Source: Syntrophomonadaceae bacterium
GTDB taxonomy: Bacteria > Bacillota > Dethiobacteria > DTU022
Direction of reading: 5' to 3'
Assembly (NCBI GenBank): GCA_007136055.1
Contig: SLHT01000018.1
Span: 1 to 12,355, forward strand
Length of the DNA stretch: 12,355 nt
In this document: positions 1-7,061 of the stretch, in pieces
Layout: every line of letters starts with the position of its first letter
How positions within the stretch are numbered: position 1 is the stretch's first letter
Notes under the pieces: model-generated
Database searches by the model: none
What the model saw: the letters and a program-made list of their open reading frames with translations, nothing else
Told to the model about the DNA's origin: nothing
Program-made: the position numbers and the translations under genes

Positions 1-55
1 ATCACGCAGGCCTCCGGAGCCTGAAGTCGGGGTTCGAATCCCTGCGGGCGCACCA
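1..55 (+). tRNA. 3' part of a class II tRNA, probably tRNA-Leu (5' end outside window)
   Basis: The 3' half of a tRNA is visible. Bases 7-11 and 19-23 pair as a 5-bp variable-arm stem, so this is a class II tRNA. The T arm is a 5-bp stem (28-32 with 40-44) around the loop TTCGAAT (33-39). The acceptor 3' strand CGGGCGC (45-51), discriminator A (52) and encoded CCA (53-55) follow. The anticodon lies upstream of base 1 and cannot be read. Discriminator A and an acceptor that would start GCGCCCG fit tRNA-Leu; Ser and Sec normally carry G at this position, and Tyr normally begins GG. The class is certain, the amino acid is inferred. Confidence 0.85.
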
Positions 56-64
56 TATTGAAGG

Positions 65-93
65 AGCAACCTGCTTACAGGTTGCTTTATTTT
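65..93 (+). terminator. Intrinsic terminator after the tRNA
   Basis: GCAACCTG (66-73) pairs with CAGGTTGC (78-85) to give an 8-bp stem with a 4-base loop, followed by TTTATTTT (86-93). It would end the tRNA transcript. It lies only 22 bases before the ATG of the next gene, which leaves no room for a promoter between them. Confidence 0.8.
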
Positions 94-115
94 GTTGAAA
101 AAGGAGTTCAAGATA

Positions 116-1960
116 ATGCCAAAAATTAAGTTTACCCCGCAGAACAAAGAAATCGACGTTGAAGCAGGAGCAAATTTACTTAAAGCGGCTGATCAGGCCG
201 GCCTGTATATTGAAGGTGACTGTGGAGGCAGGGGTACCTGCGGAAAGTGCCGGGTCAAAATTACCGATGGCGGCAAGATCGAACCGACAACGGCGGAGAA
301 AAAGCATATTTCATCTAATGATCTGGAATCGGGTTGGGTTCTGGCCTGTCAAAGAAGTGTAGACCAGGATATTGTTATTGAAGTTCCCATCCAAAAGGAT
401 GCCCACCTGCGCAAAACAACCCTGGCCGGCGGAGTTGAAGATCTAACTGCCGAACCGATGGTTGAGAAAGCTGCTGTAAAACTGAGTCGTCCAAGCGTTA
501 AAGACCAGACTGCCGACTTAGAGCGGCTACTTGACCACCTGGAAAAACCAGAACTTACTATTGAGCTTCGAGAACTTTCTCACTTACCTGCCTTATTAAG
601 AAATAATTCCTTCGCTGTAACAGCTGCCATGGCCGGCAGCAGAATTATTTCAATTGAACCCGGAGATACAAGCGATCAAATTTACGGGGTGGCTTTCGAC
701 ATCGGGACAACTACAATTATGGGCTCACTGCTTGACTTGAAAACTGCTTCAGTACAGGCTGTAGCGGCAACAACCAACCCACAGAATGCGTACGGGGCTG
801 ATGTTATTTCACGGATTACTCATGCATCAGAGAGCAAAGAAAATCTAAAACAGCTGCAGGACAAAGTGATTGAAGCTGCTAACAATATTATTAAAGATTT
901 ATTAAAGCAAACCAGGGTCGCCCGCGATCGCGTCTATGAAGTGACCGCTGTCGGCAACACGACGATGAGCCATCTTTTCATGGGCGTTGATCCGACTTAC
1001 CTGGCCCCCGCTCCGTTTGTTCCCGCTTACAGCCGCGTCCTGGAGGTTGAAGCGTCTGAACTGGGACTGAAGGTTAACCCTGCCGCAATGATTACATTTT
1101 TACCTAACATTGCCGGTTATGTCGGCTCAGATACAGTCGGAGTAATCCTGGCTGCCGACATGGACCAGCGTAAGGACAACTGCGCCGCGATTGATATCGG
1201 CACCAATGGTGAGCTTGTTTTAGCAGCTAACGGCAGGCTGATGGCCTGCTCAACTGCTGCAGGGCCAGCTTTTGAGGGCGCCCAGATCAAACATGGCATG
1301 CGGGCAGCGGCCGGAGCAATTGAATCTGTTGATTACACAGATGGTGAAATTAAACTGAGTACAATCGATGATGTCCCTGCCTGCGGTATCTGCGGATCCG
1401 GCTTAATCGATGCCGCCGCAGCCTTGCTCGATGCCGGTCTGGTTGAACCGAGTGGACGTTTTATAAATCCTGTTGAAAACCCTGAAAAGGTACCCAACCA
1501 CTTTAAAGATAGGCTTCGTAGCGGCATCGGAGGATATGAATTTGTACTGGTTGCCGCAAAAGATTCCGACACCGGAGACGATATTGTCCTTTCTCAGGGC
1601 GATCTACGCGAACTACAGCTGGCCAAGGGCGCTATTTATGCCGGCCTGATGATCCTGCTTAAGGAAGCGGGACTTAATGAAGAAGACTTAGACCAGATTT
1701 TGCTGGCCGGCGCTTTTGGGAACTACGTACGCAAAGAAAGTGCCTTAACAATCGGCCTGCTTCCCCAGCTTCCTGCTGAAAAAATAATTGCTATCGGCAA
1801 CGCCGCCGGCGACGGCTCGAGAATGGCCCTTGCTTCAAAAACTATACGTGAAAGAGCCCGGGCACTTCCCCACAGGGTTGAGCATCTTGAGCTTTCAACC
1901 CGGACTGATTTCCAGGATATATTCATCGATGCAATGGCTTTTAAAGATTCCCGGGGTTAA
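116..1960 (+). CDS. Reductive activator of corrinoid proteins (RACo-like), 2Fe-2S ferredoxin fused to ASKHA ATPase
   Basis: The 614-residue protein fits the RACo family, which uses ATP to drive electron transfer that returns an inactive Co(II) corrinoid protein to Co(I) in methyltransferase pathways. The N-terminus is a plant-type 2Fe-2S ferredoxin domain with cysteines near residues 36, 42, 45 and 78 (C-x5-C-x2-C-x32-C). A linker follows, then an ASKHA ATPase domain from about residue 190 with DIGTTT (about 195-200), AVGNTTM (about 278) and a second phosphate motif AIDIGTNGE. Length matches the family (about 610-640). I chose ATG 116 because AAGGAG (101-106) lies 9 bases upstream; an in-frame TTG at 92 sits inside the terminator T-run. 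No corrinoid protein or methyltransferase gene is in the window, so the partner is unknown. RamA-type activators carry C-terminal 4Fe-4S sites instead, so RACo is the better match. Confidence 0.88.
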   Translation: MPKIKFTPQNKEIDVEAGANLLKAADQAGLYIEGDCGGRGTCGKCRVKITDGGKIEPTTAEKKHISSNDLESGWVLACQRSVDQDIVIEVPIQKDAHLRKTTLAGGVEDLTAEPMVEKAAVKLSRPSVKDQTADLERLLDHLEKPELTIELRELSHLPALLRNNSFAVTAAMAGSRIISIEPGDTSDQIYGVAFDIGTTTIMGSLLDLKTASVQAVAATTNPQNAYGADVISRITHASESKENLKQLQDKVIEAANNIIKDLLKQTRVARDRVYEVTAVGNTTMSHLFMGVDPTYLAPAPFVPAYSRVLEVEASELGLKVNPAAMITFLPNIAGYVGSDTVGVILAADMDQRKDNCAAIDIGTNGELVLAANGRLMACSTAAGPAFEGAQIKHGMRAAAGAIESVDYTDGEIKLSTIDDVPACGICGSGLIDAAAALLDAGLVEPSGRFINPVENPEKVPNHFKDRLRSGIGGYEFVLVAAKDSDTGDDIVLSQGDLRELQLAKGAIYAGLMILLKEAGLNEEDLDQILLAGAFGNYVRKESALTIGLLPQLPAEKIIAIGNAAGDGSRMALASKTIRERARALPHRVEHLELSTRTDFQDIFIDAMAFKDSRG

Positions 1961-2040
1961 GATATTTGCGAAACCCTATTAACAAAAGCAGGAAACTGGA
2001 GCAACTTGTAGAATAGCTTAGCGGAACATGTTTTATTTAT

Positions 2041-2068
2041 GAACTGCTAACCTTGAACTTCTAACCTG
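2041..2068. repeat. Two tandem 14-bp direct repeats upstream of the CBS gene
   Basis: GAACTGCTAACCTT (2041-2054) is followed directly by GAACTTCTAACCTG (2055-2068), with 12 of 14 bases identical. They lie 62-90 bases before the CBS gene start, in the 169-base gap after the corrinoid activator. They could be a regulator binding site or chance; no clear promoter was seen in this gap. Confidence 0.4.
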
Positions 2069-2129
2069 CTTTGAAGGAATTCTGAAAAACACTTGTCACC
2101 AGGCCTTTAATATTCCGGGAGGTAGTAAT

Positions 2130-2594
2130 ATGTACAAAGCAAAAGATATCATGAGCTCTCCGGCAATCAGTATAAGCGGTGAGAAAACCCTAAAAGAAGC
2201 CATTGAGATACTGGCCGAAAAACAAATCAGCGGGTTTCCTGTCGTTGATGATCAAAACAAAGTAGTTGGCATTATTTCTGATACCGATATTATTCGCTAC
2301 TCACAGAAGCTAAGCATTGTTACCCACACCAGCCTTTCCGGTTGGGTGTCACCTTATTCTGATATAGGTGACCTGGCCAGTATGCGTAAAGGTTACGATT
2401 TATTGGGTAAAACACAGGTCAAAGAAGTGATGACCCAAAAAGTCCATTCCGTAAATGAAGATGCAGATGCGCCTGACGTCGCAAAACTTATGAGCCGCCG
2501 CAACATTAACCGTATCCCGGTAGTAAACAACGACGGCAAGCTTGTCGGTATCGTAACCAGGGCCGATATGGTGCAGTGCATGGCTAAATTTTAA
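2130..2594 (+). CDS. Protein of two CBS domains
   Basis: The 154-residue protein consists almost wholly of a CBS pair (Bateman module). CBS1 covers about residues 4-58 (DIMSSPAISISGEKTLKEA, then GFPVVDDQNKVVGIISDTDI) and CBS2 about 98-152 (EVMTQKVHSVNEDADAPDV, then RIPVVNNDGKLVGIVTRADM). No catalytic, membrane or DNA-binding domain is present. Such modules usually bind adenine nucleotides, S-adenosylmethionine or cyclic dinucleotides and regulate a partner; the ligand here cannot be read from sequence. GGGAGG (2117-2122) lies 7 bases before ATG 2130. It is followed 33 bases later by murT on the same strand, so shared transcription with murT and gatD is likely. A role in controlling cell-wall amidation is only inference. 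Confidence 0.88.
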   Translation: MYKAKDIMSSPAISISGEKTLKEAIEILAEKQISGFPVVDDQNKVVGIISDTDIIRYSQKLSIVTHTSLSGWVSPYSDIGDLASMRKGYDLLGKTQVKEVMTQKVHSVNEDADAPDVAKLMSRRNINRIPVVNNDGKLVGIVTRADMVQCMAKF

Positions 2595-2627
2595 GCCTTG
2601 AGATCTGAGAGGTCGGAAGTGCAAAAT

Positions 2628-4067
2628 ATGAAAGGGCAGCATACTAAACCAGGCAGTTCAAATAACCCCTTACTTCAAATCAAATTACTGCTTGGTATCT
2701 GGATCGGCAAATCTCTGATCGCTTTAACCAGGGTTTTCGGCCGCGGGGGGACAACCCTCCCCGGCAGAATGGCCTTAAAAGTTGCCCCGCGAATTTCTTC
2801 TTCCCTGGCCGGACTGCTGCCAGAAGGCAGTCTGATCGTTACCGGCACAAACGGAAAAACAACAACGTCTGCCCTGATAACCGGCATCCTCAAGGAAGCC
2901 GGTTATAATTGTGTCCATAACCAGTCGGGATCTAATATGTCCTGGGGAGTGGCCTCAGCGCTGATTGCAGCTTCATCCTGGACGGGACATATGCCGGGAG
3001 ACTTTGCGGTAATAGAAGTAGACGAAGGCGCTTTTCCGAAAGTAGTGCAAAGCATCAGACCGCGGGGAATAATTATAACTAATATCTTCAGAGACCAGTT
3101 GGACCGCTACGGAGAAATCGATCATATCCGAGATGCTATAAAAAGCGGTATGGAATCACAACCTGAGTACGGGTTTGAAGTGCTCAACGCCGACGACCCT
3201 TCACTGATCAGTATTGAAGAAAATTGCGGCAAAAAAAGGTGGTCTTATGGCCTGGAGCTCAACCTTAGCACTGATACTTTTGAGAACACCGGACGGGACA
3301 TTAAAACCTGTCCAATCTGTAATGAAAAGCTTGCCTATGAAAAAATATTTTATGCCCACCTCGGGCATTACCATTGCCTTTCCTGTGGCTATAAACGGAA
3401 GGAGCCCGATGTAAAACTAACTGACTGCAAAACCAGCCTCGACGGTAAACCATTACTGCAAATCACTCTTCCCGGTGAAGAAATAAAAGTTAATTCCCCC
3501 CTGATGGGAAACTATAACCTCTACAATCTTTTGGCTGCCATCACCTGCGCAAAAGCCTTGAATATATCAAACCCTGATATTGCAGTGGCCCTTGAGAAGT
3601 CTATTCCTTCCTTCGGAAGGATGGAACTTTTTGAGCTGGATGGCAAAACAATAATCATAGCTCTAATTAAAAACCCGGTCGGCGCAAATGAGGTTTTGAG
3701 GACTATCCTGGGTCAGGCAGATAAGATCAACATCCTGGTAACGATCAATGATAAAATAGCCGACGGTACTGATGTATCATGGCTCTGGGATGTAGATTTT
3801 GAACAGTTTTCTTCTGTTAAAGATAAATTGTCAAGTGTAACCGTGTCGGGACTGCGGGCCTGGGATATGGCTGTGCGCTTTAAGTATGCCGGTCTCGATC
3901 CCGCAAAATTTAAAATCGAGGAGAACACAGCTGAGGCAATTGAAGTAGCTTTGGAGCAAATCCCGGGCGGAGGCAAACTCTTCATTCTCCCAACCTATAC
4001 TGCAATGCTCGAGATACGCAGTATCTTAAATAAAAAGGGCCTTGGCAAACCTTACTGGGAGGAATAA
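2628..4067 (+). CDS. murT: Lipid II isoglutaminyl synthase, Mur ligase-like subunit MurT
   Basis: With GatD, MurT amidates the alpha-carboxyl of D-glutamate in the lipid II stem peptide, using ATP and ammonia passed from GatD, on the cytoplasmic side. The 479-residue protein has a Mur ligase centre with P-loop GTNGKTTT (about 73-80) and the motif TNIFRDQLDRYGE (about 151-163). A Cys4 zinc ribbon is inserted at about residues 228, 231, 250 and 253. The C-terminal DUF1727 domain (about 330-470) includes IKNPVGANEVLR and ADGTDVSWLWD, the region expected to supply the aspartate that works with GatD. The N-terminus (GIWIGKSLIALTRVFGRGGTTLPG) is typical of the family. ATG 2628 is preferred because GGAAG lies 8 bases upstream; GTG 2619 and TTG 2598 are in-frame alternatives. 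gatD follows at once. Confidence 0.94.
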   Translation: MKGQHTKPGSSNNPLLQIKLLLGIWIGKSLIALTRVFGRGGTTLPGRMALKVAPRISSSLAGLLPEGSLIVTGTNGKTTTSALITGILKEAGYNCVHNQSGSNMSWGVASALIAASSWTGHMPGDFAVIEVDEGAFPKVVQSIRPRGIIITNIFRDQLDRYGEIDHIRDAIKSGMESQPEYGFEVLNADDPSLISIEENCGKKRWSYGLELNLSTDTFENTGRDIKTCPICNEKLAYEKIFYAHLGHYHCLSCGYKRKEPDVKLTDCKTSLDGKPLLQITLPGEEIKVNSPLMGNYNLYNLLAAITCAKALNISNPDIAVALEKSIPSFGRMELFELDGKTIIIALIKNPVGANEVLRTILGQADKINILVTINDKIADGTDVSWLWDVDFEQFSSVKDKLSSVTVSGLRAWDMAVRFKYAGLDPAKFKIEENTAEAIEVALEQIPGGGKLFILPTYTAMLEIRSILNKKGLGKPYWEE

Positions 4068-4068
4068 A

Positions 4069-4830
4069 TTGGCCATAATTAGAATTTACCATCTTTATCC
4101 CGCACATTTAAATCTATACGGTGATCGGGGCAACATGCTGGCCCTATGTCGCCGGGCTGAGTGGCACGGCATCGATATTGAAGTAGTTCCGGTTGAGCCT
4201 GGCGGCAGGATAAATTTTTCCTGCTGCGATTTACTTTTTATGGGAGGGGGCCAGGATAGTGACCAGAAGCTGGTTGCCAAAGATTTAAAAAACCACCGAA
4301 CCGAAATGCGCCAGGCGGTTGAAGAGGGCATGGCCGTTTTTGCAGTTTGCGGTTCATACCAGCTGCTCGGCTATTACTACACAACCGGCAGGGGGGAGAA
4401 AATCGGAGGCCTGGAAATTGCCGAATTCTACACGGAGGCAGGCCCGAAAAGACTGATCGGCAACGCAGTGATTAACTGTTCACTTTGGAACCCCCCCAAA
4501 ACCCTGGTCGGGTTCGAAAACCATGCAGGAAAAACTTATCTCGGGCCAAACTTGCAGCCGTTGGGAGAAGTGCTGGTTGGTTACGGTAATAACGGTGCCG
4601 ATAAAAAAGAAGGCGCCGTTTACAAAAATGTAATCGGCACCTATCTTCACGGTTCACTACTGCCTAAAAATCCCTGGCTGACAGACAACTTACTGGAAAA
4701 AGCACTCAGTTACCGCAACCAGGTTTTTCAACCTGCACAACTCGACGATTCAATTGAGCAGCAGGCCCATAGTTCTGTTATCAGGCTGGCCAGTTCAAAA
4801 CGCCATAAAAGGCGATCCAGCCGGGTTTGA
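4069..4830 (+). CDS. gatD: Lipid II isoglutaminyl synthase, glutamine amidotransferase subunit GatD
   Basis: GatD hydrolyses glutamine and passes ammonia to MurT for amidation of lipid II glutamate. The 253-residue protein is a class I (CobB/CobQ-like) glutaminase domain. The nucleophile is Cys94 in AVCGSYQLLG, and the catalytic His194 lies in GTYLHGSLLPKNPWLTD; FENHAGKT is also family-typical. The start is TTG 4069: GGGAGGA (4057-4063) lies 5 bases upstream and the protein then begins with the usual IIRIYHLYPAHLNLYGDRGN block. Placing the start here puts the nucleophile at position 94, the number used for Staphylococcus aureus GatD. The ribosome binding site lies inside the end of murT, whose stop is one base before the TTG, so translation is probably coupled. 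The C-terminus is basic (KRHKRRSSRV). It converges on the prolyl isomerase gene, 19 bases away, with no clear terminator between. Confidence 0.94.
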   Translation: MAIIRIYHLYPAHLNLYGDRGNMLALCRRAEWHGIDIEVVPVEPGGRINFSCCDLLFMGGGQDSDQKLVAKDLKNHRTEMRQAVEEGMAVFAVCGSYQLLGYYYTTGRGEKIGGLEIAEFYTEAGPKRLIGNAVINCSLWNPPKTLVGFENHAGKTYLGPNLQPLGEVLVGYGNNGADKKEGAVYKNVIGTYLHGSLLPKNPWLTDNLLEKALSYRNQVFQPAQLDDSIEQQAHSSVIRLASSKRHKRRSSRV

Positions 4831-4849
4831 AGCATCCATATTCCGACTC

Positions 4850-5830
4850 TTATTGTTCGAGCAAGAATTCAATCTCGGCTTCTTCATGAAGCGACTGGAC
4901 CACTTCATTTATCACTGTCGTAATATTCTGTTCTACCATTAATTCTTCAACTTCAGCTCTAACATCTTCATAAGCAACCTCTTCGGCTTCACTCTTGTCG
5001 AGAACTTCAATGATATGAAAACCAAAACTGGTCTCAACAGGAGCGCTTGTTTCCCCGATTTCCAAGGAAAAAGCCGCTTCCTCGAATTCATCGACCATCA
5101 TTCCCCGCCCGAAAAAGCCCAGGTATCCTCCGTCATCTTTGTTGGAAAGGTCGGTTGAATACTCTTCGGCCAGGGCAGCAAAGTCTTCGCCTTCCCCTAA
5201 AAGGGCAACAACTTCATCTGCTTCGGCTTCACTCTCAACCAGTATATGCCTTGCTTCTACTTCTTCTTCTTGTCCAAACATGTAACTATGCTCTTCAAAG
5301 AACCTGCGGGCTTCTTCGTCCGATGTATCAATATTATCCATAGCTACCTTGCGAACCAACAGGTTTAGGCGGGCATCTTCTTTAAAAGCATCAAAACTGA
5401 TGCCATATTGCTCGAGAACCATTTCAAATTGTTCCTGGTCCCCCTGGAAACTTTCATCAACTATAGACCGGATTTCTTCTTCCAGCTCATCCTCACTGAC
5501 AGCAATTCCTTCACTCTCGGCTAACTGAAATATTAACTGCCTGGTAATCAATTGATCGAGTGCTTCCCGACCCCCCTGAGCATACATGGCGTCAAATAAT
5601 TGATCCTGCATAATCGGTTCGCCATTGACCGTGGCCACAGCCTGACCCTGCATTGTCTTAGCTGACGGCTGCTGGACCAGCATGACAATTAAAACAATTA
5701 CTGCTACCGCAAGAAAAGCAATTACACCTAATAAAAACTGCGGTTTAAGCACATTCTGCATATTTTCACCAATAGTCTTTTTCTCTTCTTTTTCCATTTC
5801 CTTTTCCATTTGCTTATCATTTTCTTCCAA
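4850..5830 (-). CDS. Membrane-anchored parvulin-type peptidyl-prolyl isomerase with SurA-like N-domain
   Basis: The protein (326 residues from TTG 5830) is a predicted extracytoplasmic folding factor that isomerises prolyl bonds in exported proteins. A charged cytoplasmic N-terminus (about 30 residues) is followed by one membrane segment (FLLGVIAFLAVAVIVLIVML, about 32-51), a SurA-N-like chaperone region (about 63-180), and a PpiC rotamase domain (about 191-279) with ARHILV, DDGGYLGFFGRGMMVDEFE and TSFGFHIIEVL. The C-terminal region is very acidic. It differs from PrsA in having an uncleaved anchor and no lipobox cysteine; no cysteine is seen anywhere in the protein. TTG 5830 is preferred because AGAGGGG lies about 8 bases upstream; GTG 5839, three codons earlier, is in frame but abuts that site. 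It lies just downstream of hisG and is probably co-transcribed with it. Confidence 0.88.
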   Translation of the reverse strand: MEENDKQMEKEMEKEEKKTIGENMQNVLKPQFLLGVIAFLAVAVIVLIVMLVQQPSAKTMQGQAVATVNGEPIMQDQLFDAMYAQGGREALDQLITRQLIFQLAESEGIAVSEDELEEEIRSIVDESFQGDQEQFEMVLEQYGISFDAFKEDARLNLLVRKVAMDNIDTSDEEARRFFEEHSYMFGQEEEVEARHILVESEAEADEVVALLGEGEDFAALAEEYSTDLSNKDDGGYLGFFGRGMMVDEFEEAAFSLEIGETSAPVETSFGFHIIEVLDKSEAEEVAYEDVRAEVEELMVEQNITTVINEVVQSLHEEAEIEFLLEQ

Positions 5831-5856
5831 AACATTCACCCCTCTGTTCCTTATCT

Positions 5857-6729
5857 TTAAGGAATTATCTTGTTCATCGGAAACTCCAGGATGCCTTCTG
5901 CCCCTGCATCCTGCAGTTCACAAATCAGCGTACGAACTTTCTTCTCTTCAACGACACTTTCCACAGCTACCCATTCCTCGGCACAAAGATTAGAAATAGT
6001 CGGTTGGCGCAAAGCGGGGAGCAAATCGATTACTTTCTTCAGGTTGCTGCTGTGAACATTCATTTTCAACATAACCTTCTGTTCCGCAAGCAAAGCGCCC
6101 TTCAGAAGGGTAACCATCCGTTCTACTTTTTTCCGCTTCCAGGTATCATTATAGCTATTATGGTTCATAATGACCCTTGGAGTAGAAACAAGGATTGTTT
6201 CAATAACACGCAGCTGGTTAGCTTTCAAAGAACGGCCGGTTTCTGTCAGTTCGGCTATGGCATCAGCCAGCAGGGGCGGTTTGACTTCTGTTGCCCCCCA
6301 GGAAAAGGAAACCGTAGCGCTAACCCCTTTTTCTTCAAGATAACGCCTGGTGCTTTCGACCAGCTCTGTCGCAATACGCTTTCCCTCGAGGTCTTCGGCT
6401 TTTTGAATATCAGAATCCAGAGGAACCGCTAAAACCAGGCGTACTGGCCTCAAGCCACGTTTCGAATAATGCAGATCGGTCAGCTCCTTGACATCGGCTG
6501 CCGTTTCATTAATCCAGTCTTTTCCAGTTAAGCCGACATCGAGAACCTGGTCTTCTACGTATTTCGGAATTTCCTGGGCCCGCATCAGGACGCAATCAAT
6601 TTCCTCATCATCGATATAAGGATAGTATGAGCGTTCCCCGATTTGTATATTGTAGCCGGCTTTTTTAAAAATCTCCAGGGTCGTGCTCTGCAGGCTGCCG
6701 GCCGGCAGACCCAGTTTTAACTTACTCAT
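5857..6729 (-). CDS. hisG: ATP phosphoribosyltransferase, long form (HisG)
   Basis: HisG catalyses the first, feedback-regulated step of histidine synthesis: ATP plus PRPP to phosphoribosyl-ATP. At 290 residues it is the long form that works without HisZ. The N-terminus LGLPAGSLQ and the motif DVGLTGKDW (about 64-72) belong to the two periplasmic-binding-like lobes. The PRPP loop is ADAIAELTETGRSLKANQL (about 155-173). The C-terminal ACT-like regulatory domain (about 215-290, MNVHSSNLKKVIDLLPALRQ to GAEGILEFPMNKIIP) should bind histidine. ATG 6729 has AGAAGGAG 8 bases upstream. No other his gene is in the window; its neighbour 26 bases downstream is the prolyl isomerase. Function is secure, the isolated placement is unusual. 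Confidence 0.95.
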   Translation of the reverse strand: MSKLKLGLPAGSLQSTTLEIFKKAGYNIQIGERSYYPYIDDEEIDCVLMRAQEIPKYVEDQVLDVGLTGKDWINETAADVKELTDLHYSKRGLRPVRLVLAVPLDSDIQKAEDLEGKRIATELVESTRRYLEEKGVSATVSFSWGATEVKPPLLADAIAELTETGRSLKANQLRVIETILVSTPRVIMNHNSYNDTWKRKKVERMVTLLKGALLAEQKVMLKMNVHSSNLKKVIDLLPALRQPTISNLCAEEWVAVESVVEEKKVRTLICELQDAGAEGILEFPMNKIIP

Positions 6730-6761
6730 GATATCCGCTCCTTCTCGCTATGAATAGTAAT

Positions 6762-6790
6762 AAGGTAGCATGTAAGATGCCTGCTGTCAA
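6762..6790 (-). promoter_or_regulatory. Possible sigma-A promoter for hisG
   Basis: On the minus strand a perfect TTGACA (6790-6785) is followed after 17 bases by TACCTT (6767-6762), which matches only 3 of 6 bases of the -10 consensus. It lies about 35-60 bases before the hisG ATG. The -35 is good, the -10 poor, so this is tentative. Confidence 0.35.
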
Positions 6791-6851
6791 TTAAAGATAC
6801 TTTCTTCTTTCTGATGCGCACGTTACAAAAATCCTCTGCAATATTAACGCT

Positions 6852-6879
6852 CTTGAAAGATTACTGTAACAATTTCAAG
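6852..6879. repeat. Nested inverted repeat, possible operator
   Basis: The outer arms CTTGAAA / TTTCAAG are a perfect 7-bp inverted repeat separated by 14 bases. The 9-base palindrome TTACTGTAA lies inside. It sits between two divergent genes and has no U-tract after it on either strand, so a protein-binding site is more likely than a terminator. The regulator is unknown. Confidence 0.35.
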
Positions 6880-7061
6880 GCAGACTGATTAACCCGCAAC
6901 ACCTCTTGTGCCATTTAAAATTGGCGGTCGGAGGCAAATAGTAATCAGCACAATTTAATTAGGAGATATAAAAAGATTTGACCAGGGTTGCTGCCAGAGC
7001 AGGATATAGAAACGTTTTAAAGAATTATTGAAAGCAGTTTACTTTATAAGGAGGCAGCCTA

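Larger units (their letters stand above)
6730..7061. other. Divergent intergenic region between hisG and the dehydratase-like genes
   Basis: This 332-base gap holds no convincing gene. It has a possible hisG promoter (6762-6790), an inverted repeat CTTGAAA (6852-6858) / TTTCAAG (6873-6879) with the smaller palindrome TTACTGTAA (6861-6869) in its loop, and an imperfect palindrome GCCATTTAAAATTGGC (6910-6925). The plus-strand end carries the strong site AAGGAGG (7048-7054) for the gene at 7062. I found no T-box specifier consensus and no riboswitch I recognise. The plus-strand promoter was not identified with confidence. Confidence 0.6.

Noticed and set aside
1..55. Selenocysteine tRNA (long variable arm)
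   Set aside because: The discriminator base is A and the acceptor is GC-rich in a way that fits tRNA-Leu; tRNA-Sec normally has G there. The anticodon is not visible, so this is not absolute.
92..115. Upstream in-frame TTG start for the corrinoid activator
   Set aside because: The TTG lies in the terminator T-run and has no Shine-Dalgarno at usable distance; ATG 116 has AAGGAG 9 bases upstream.
4801..4814. Terminator at the end of gatD (CGCC / GGCG hairpin)
   Set aside because: The stem is only 4 bp, lies inside the coding region and has no T-run.
6004..6432. 142-codon open frame antisense to hisG
   Set aside because: It lies wholly within hisG, shows no recognisable family features and has no ribosome binding site. 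The antisense frames over aspartokinase (10475-10828, 9941-10297) were rejected for the same reason.
6978..7010. Plus-strand promoter TTGACC with GATATA or TATAGA
   Set aside because: The spacers would be 19 or 21 bases and the -10 matches are weak.
6978..7031. 18-codon TTG open frame as a leader peptide before the dehydratase-like genes
   Set aside because: The nearest AGGAG is 12 bases away, the codons show no repeated amino acid, and no attenuator hairpin follows.
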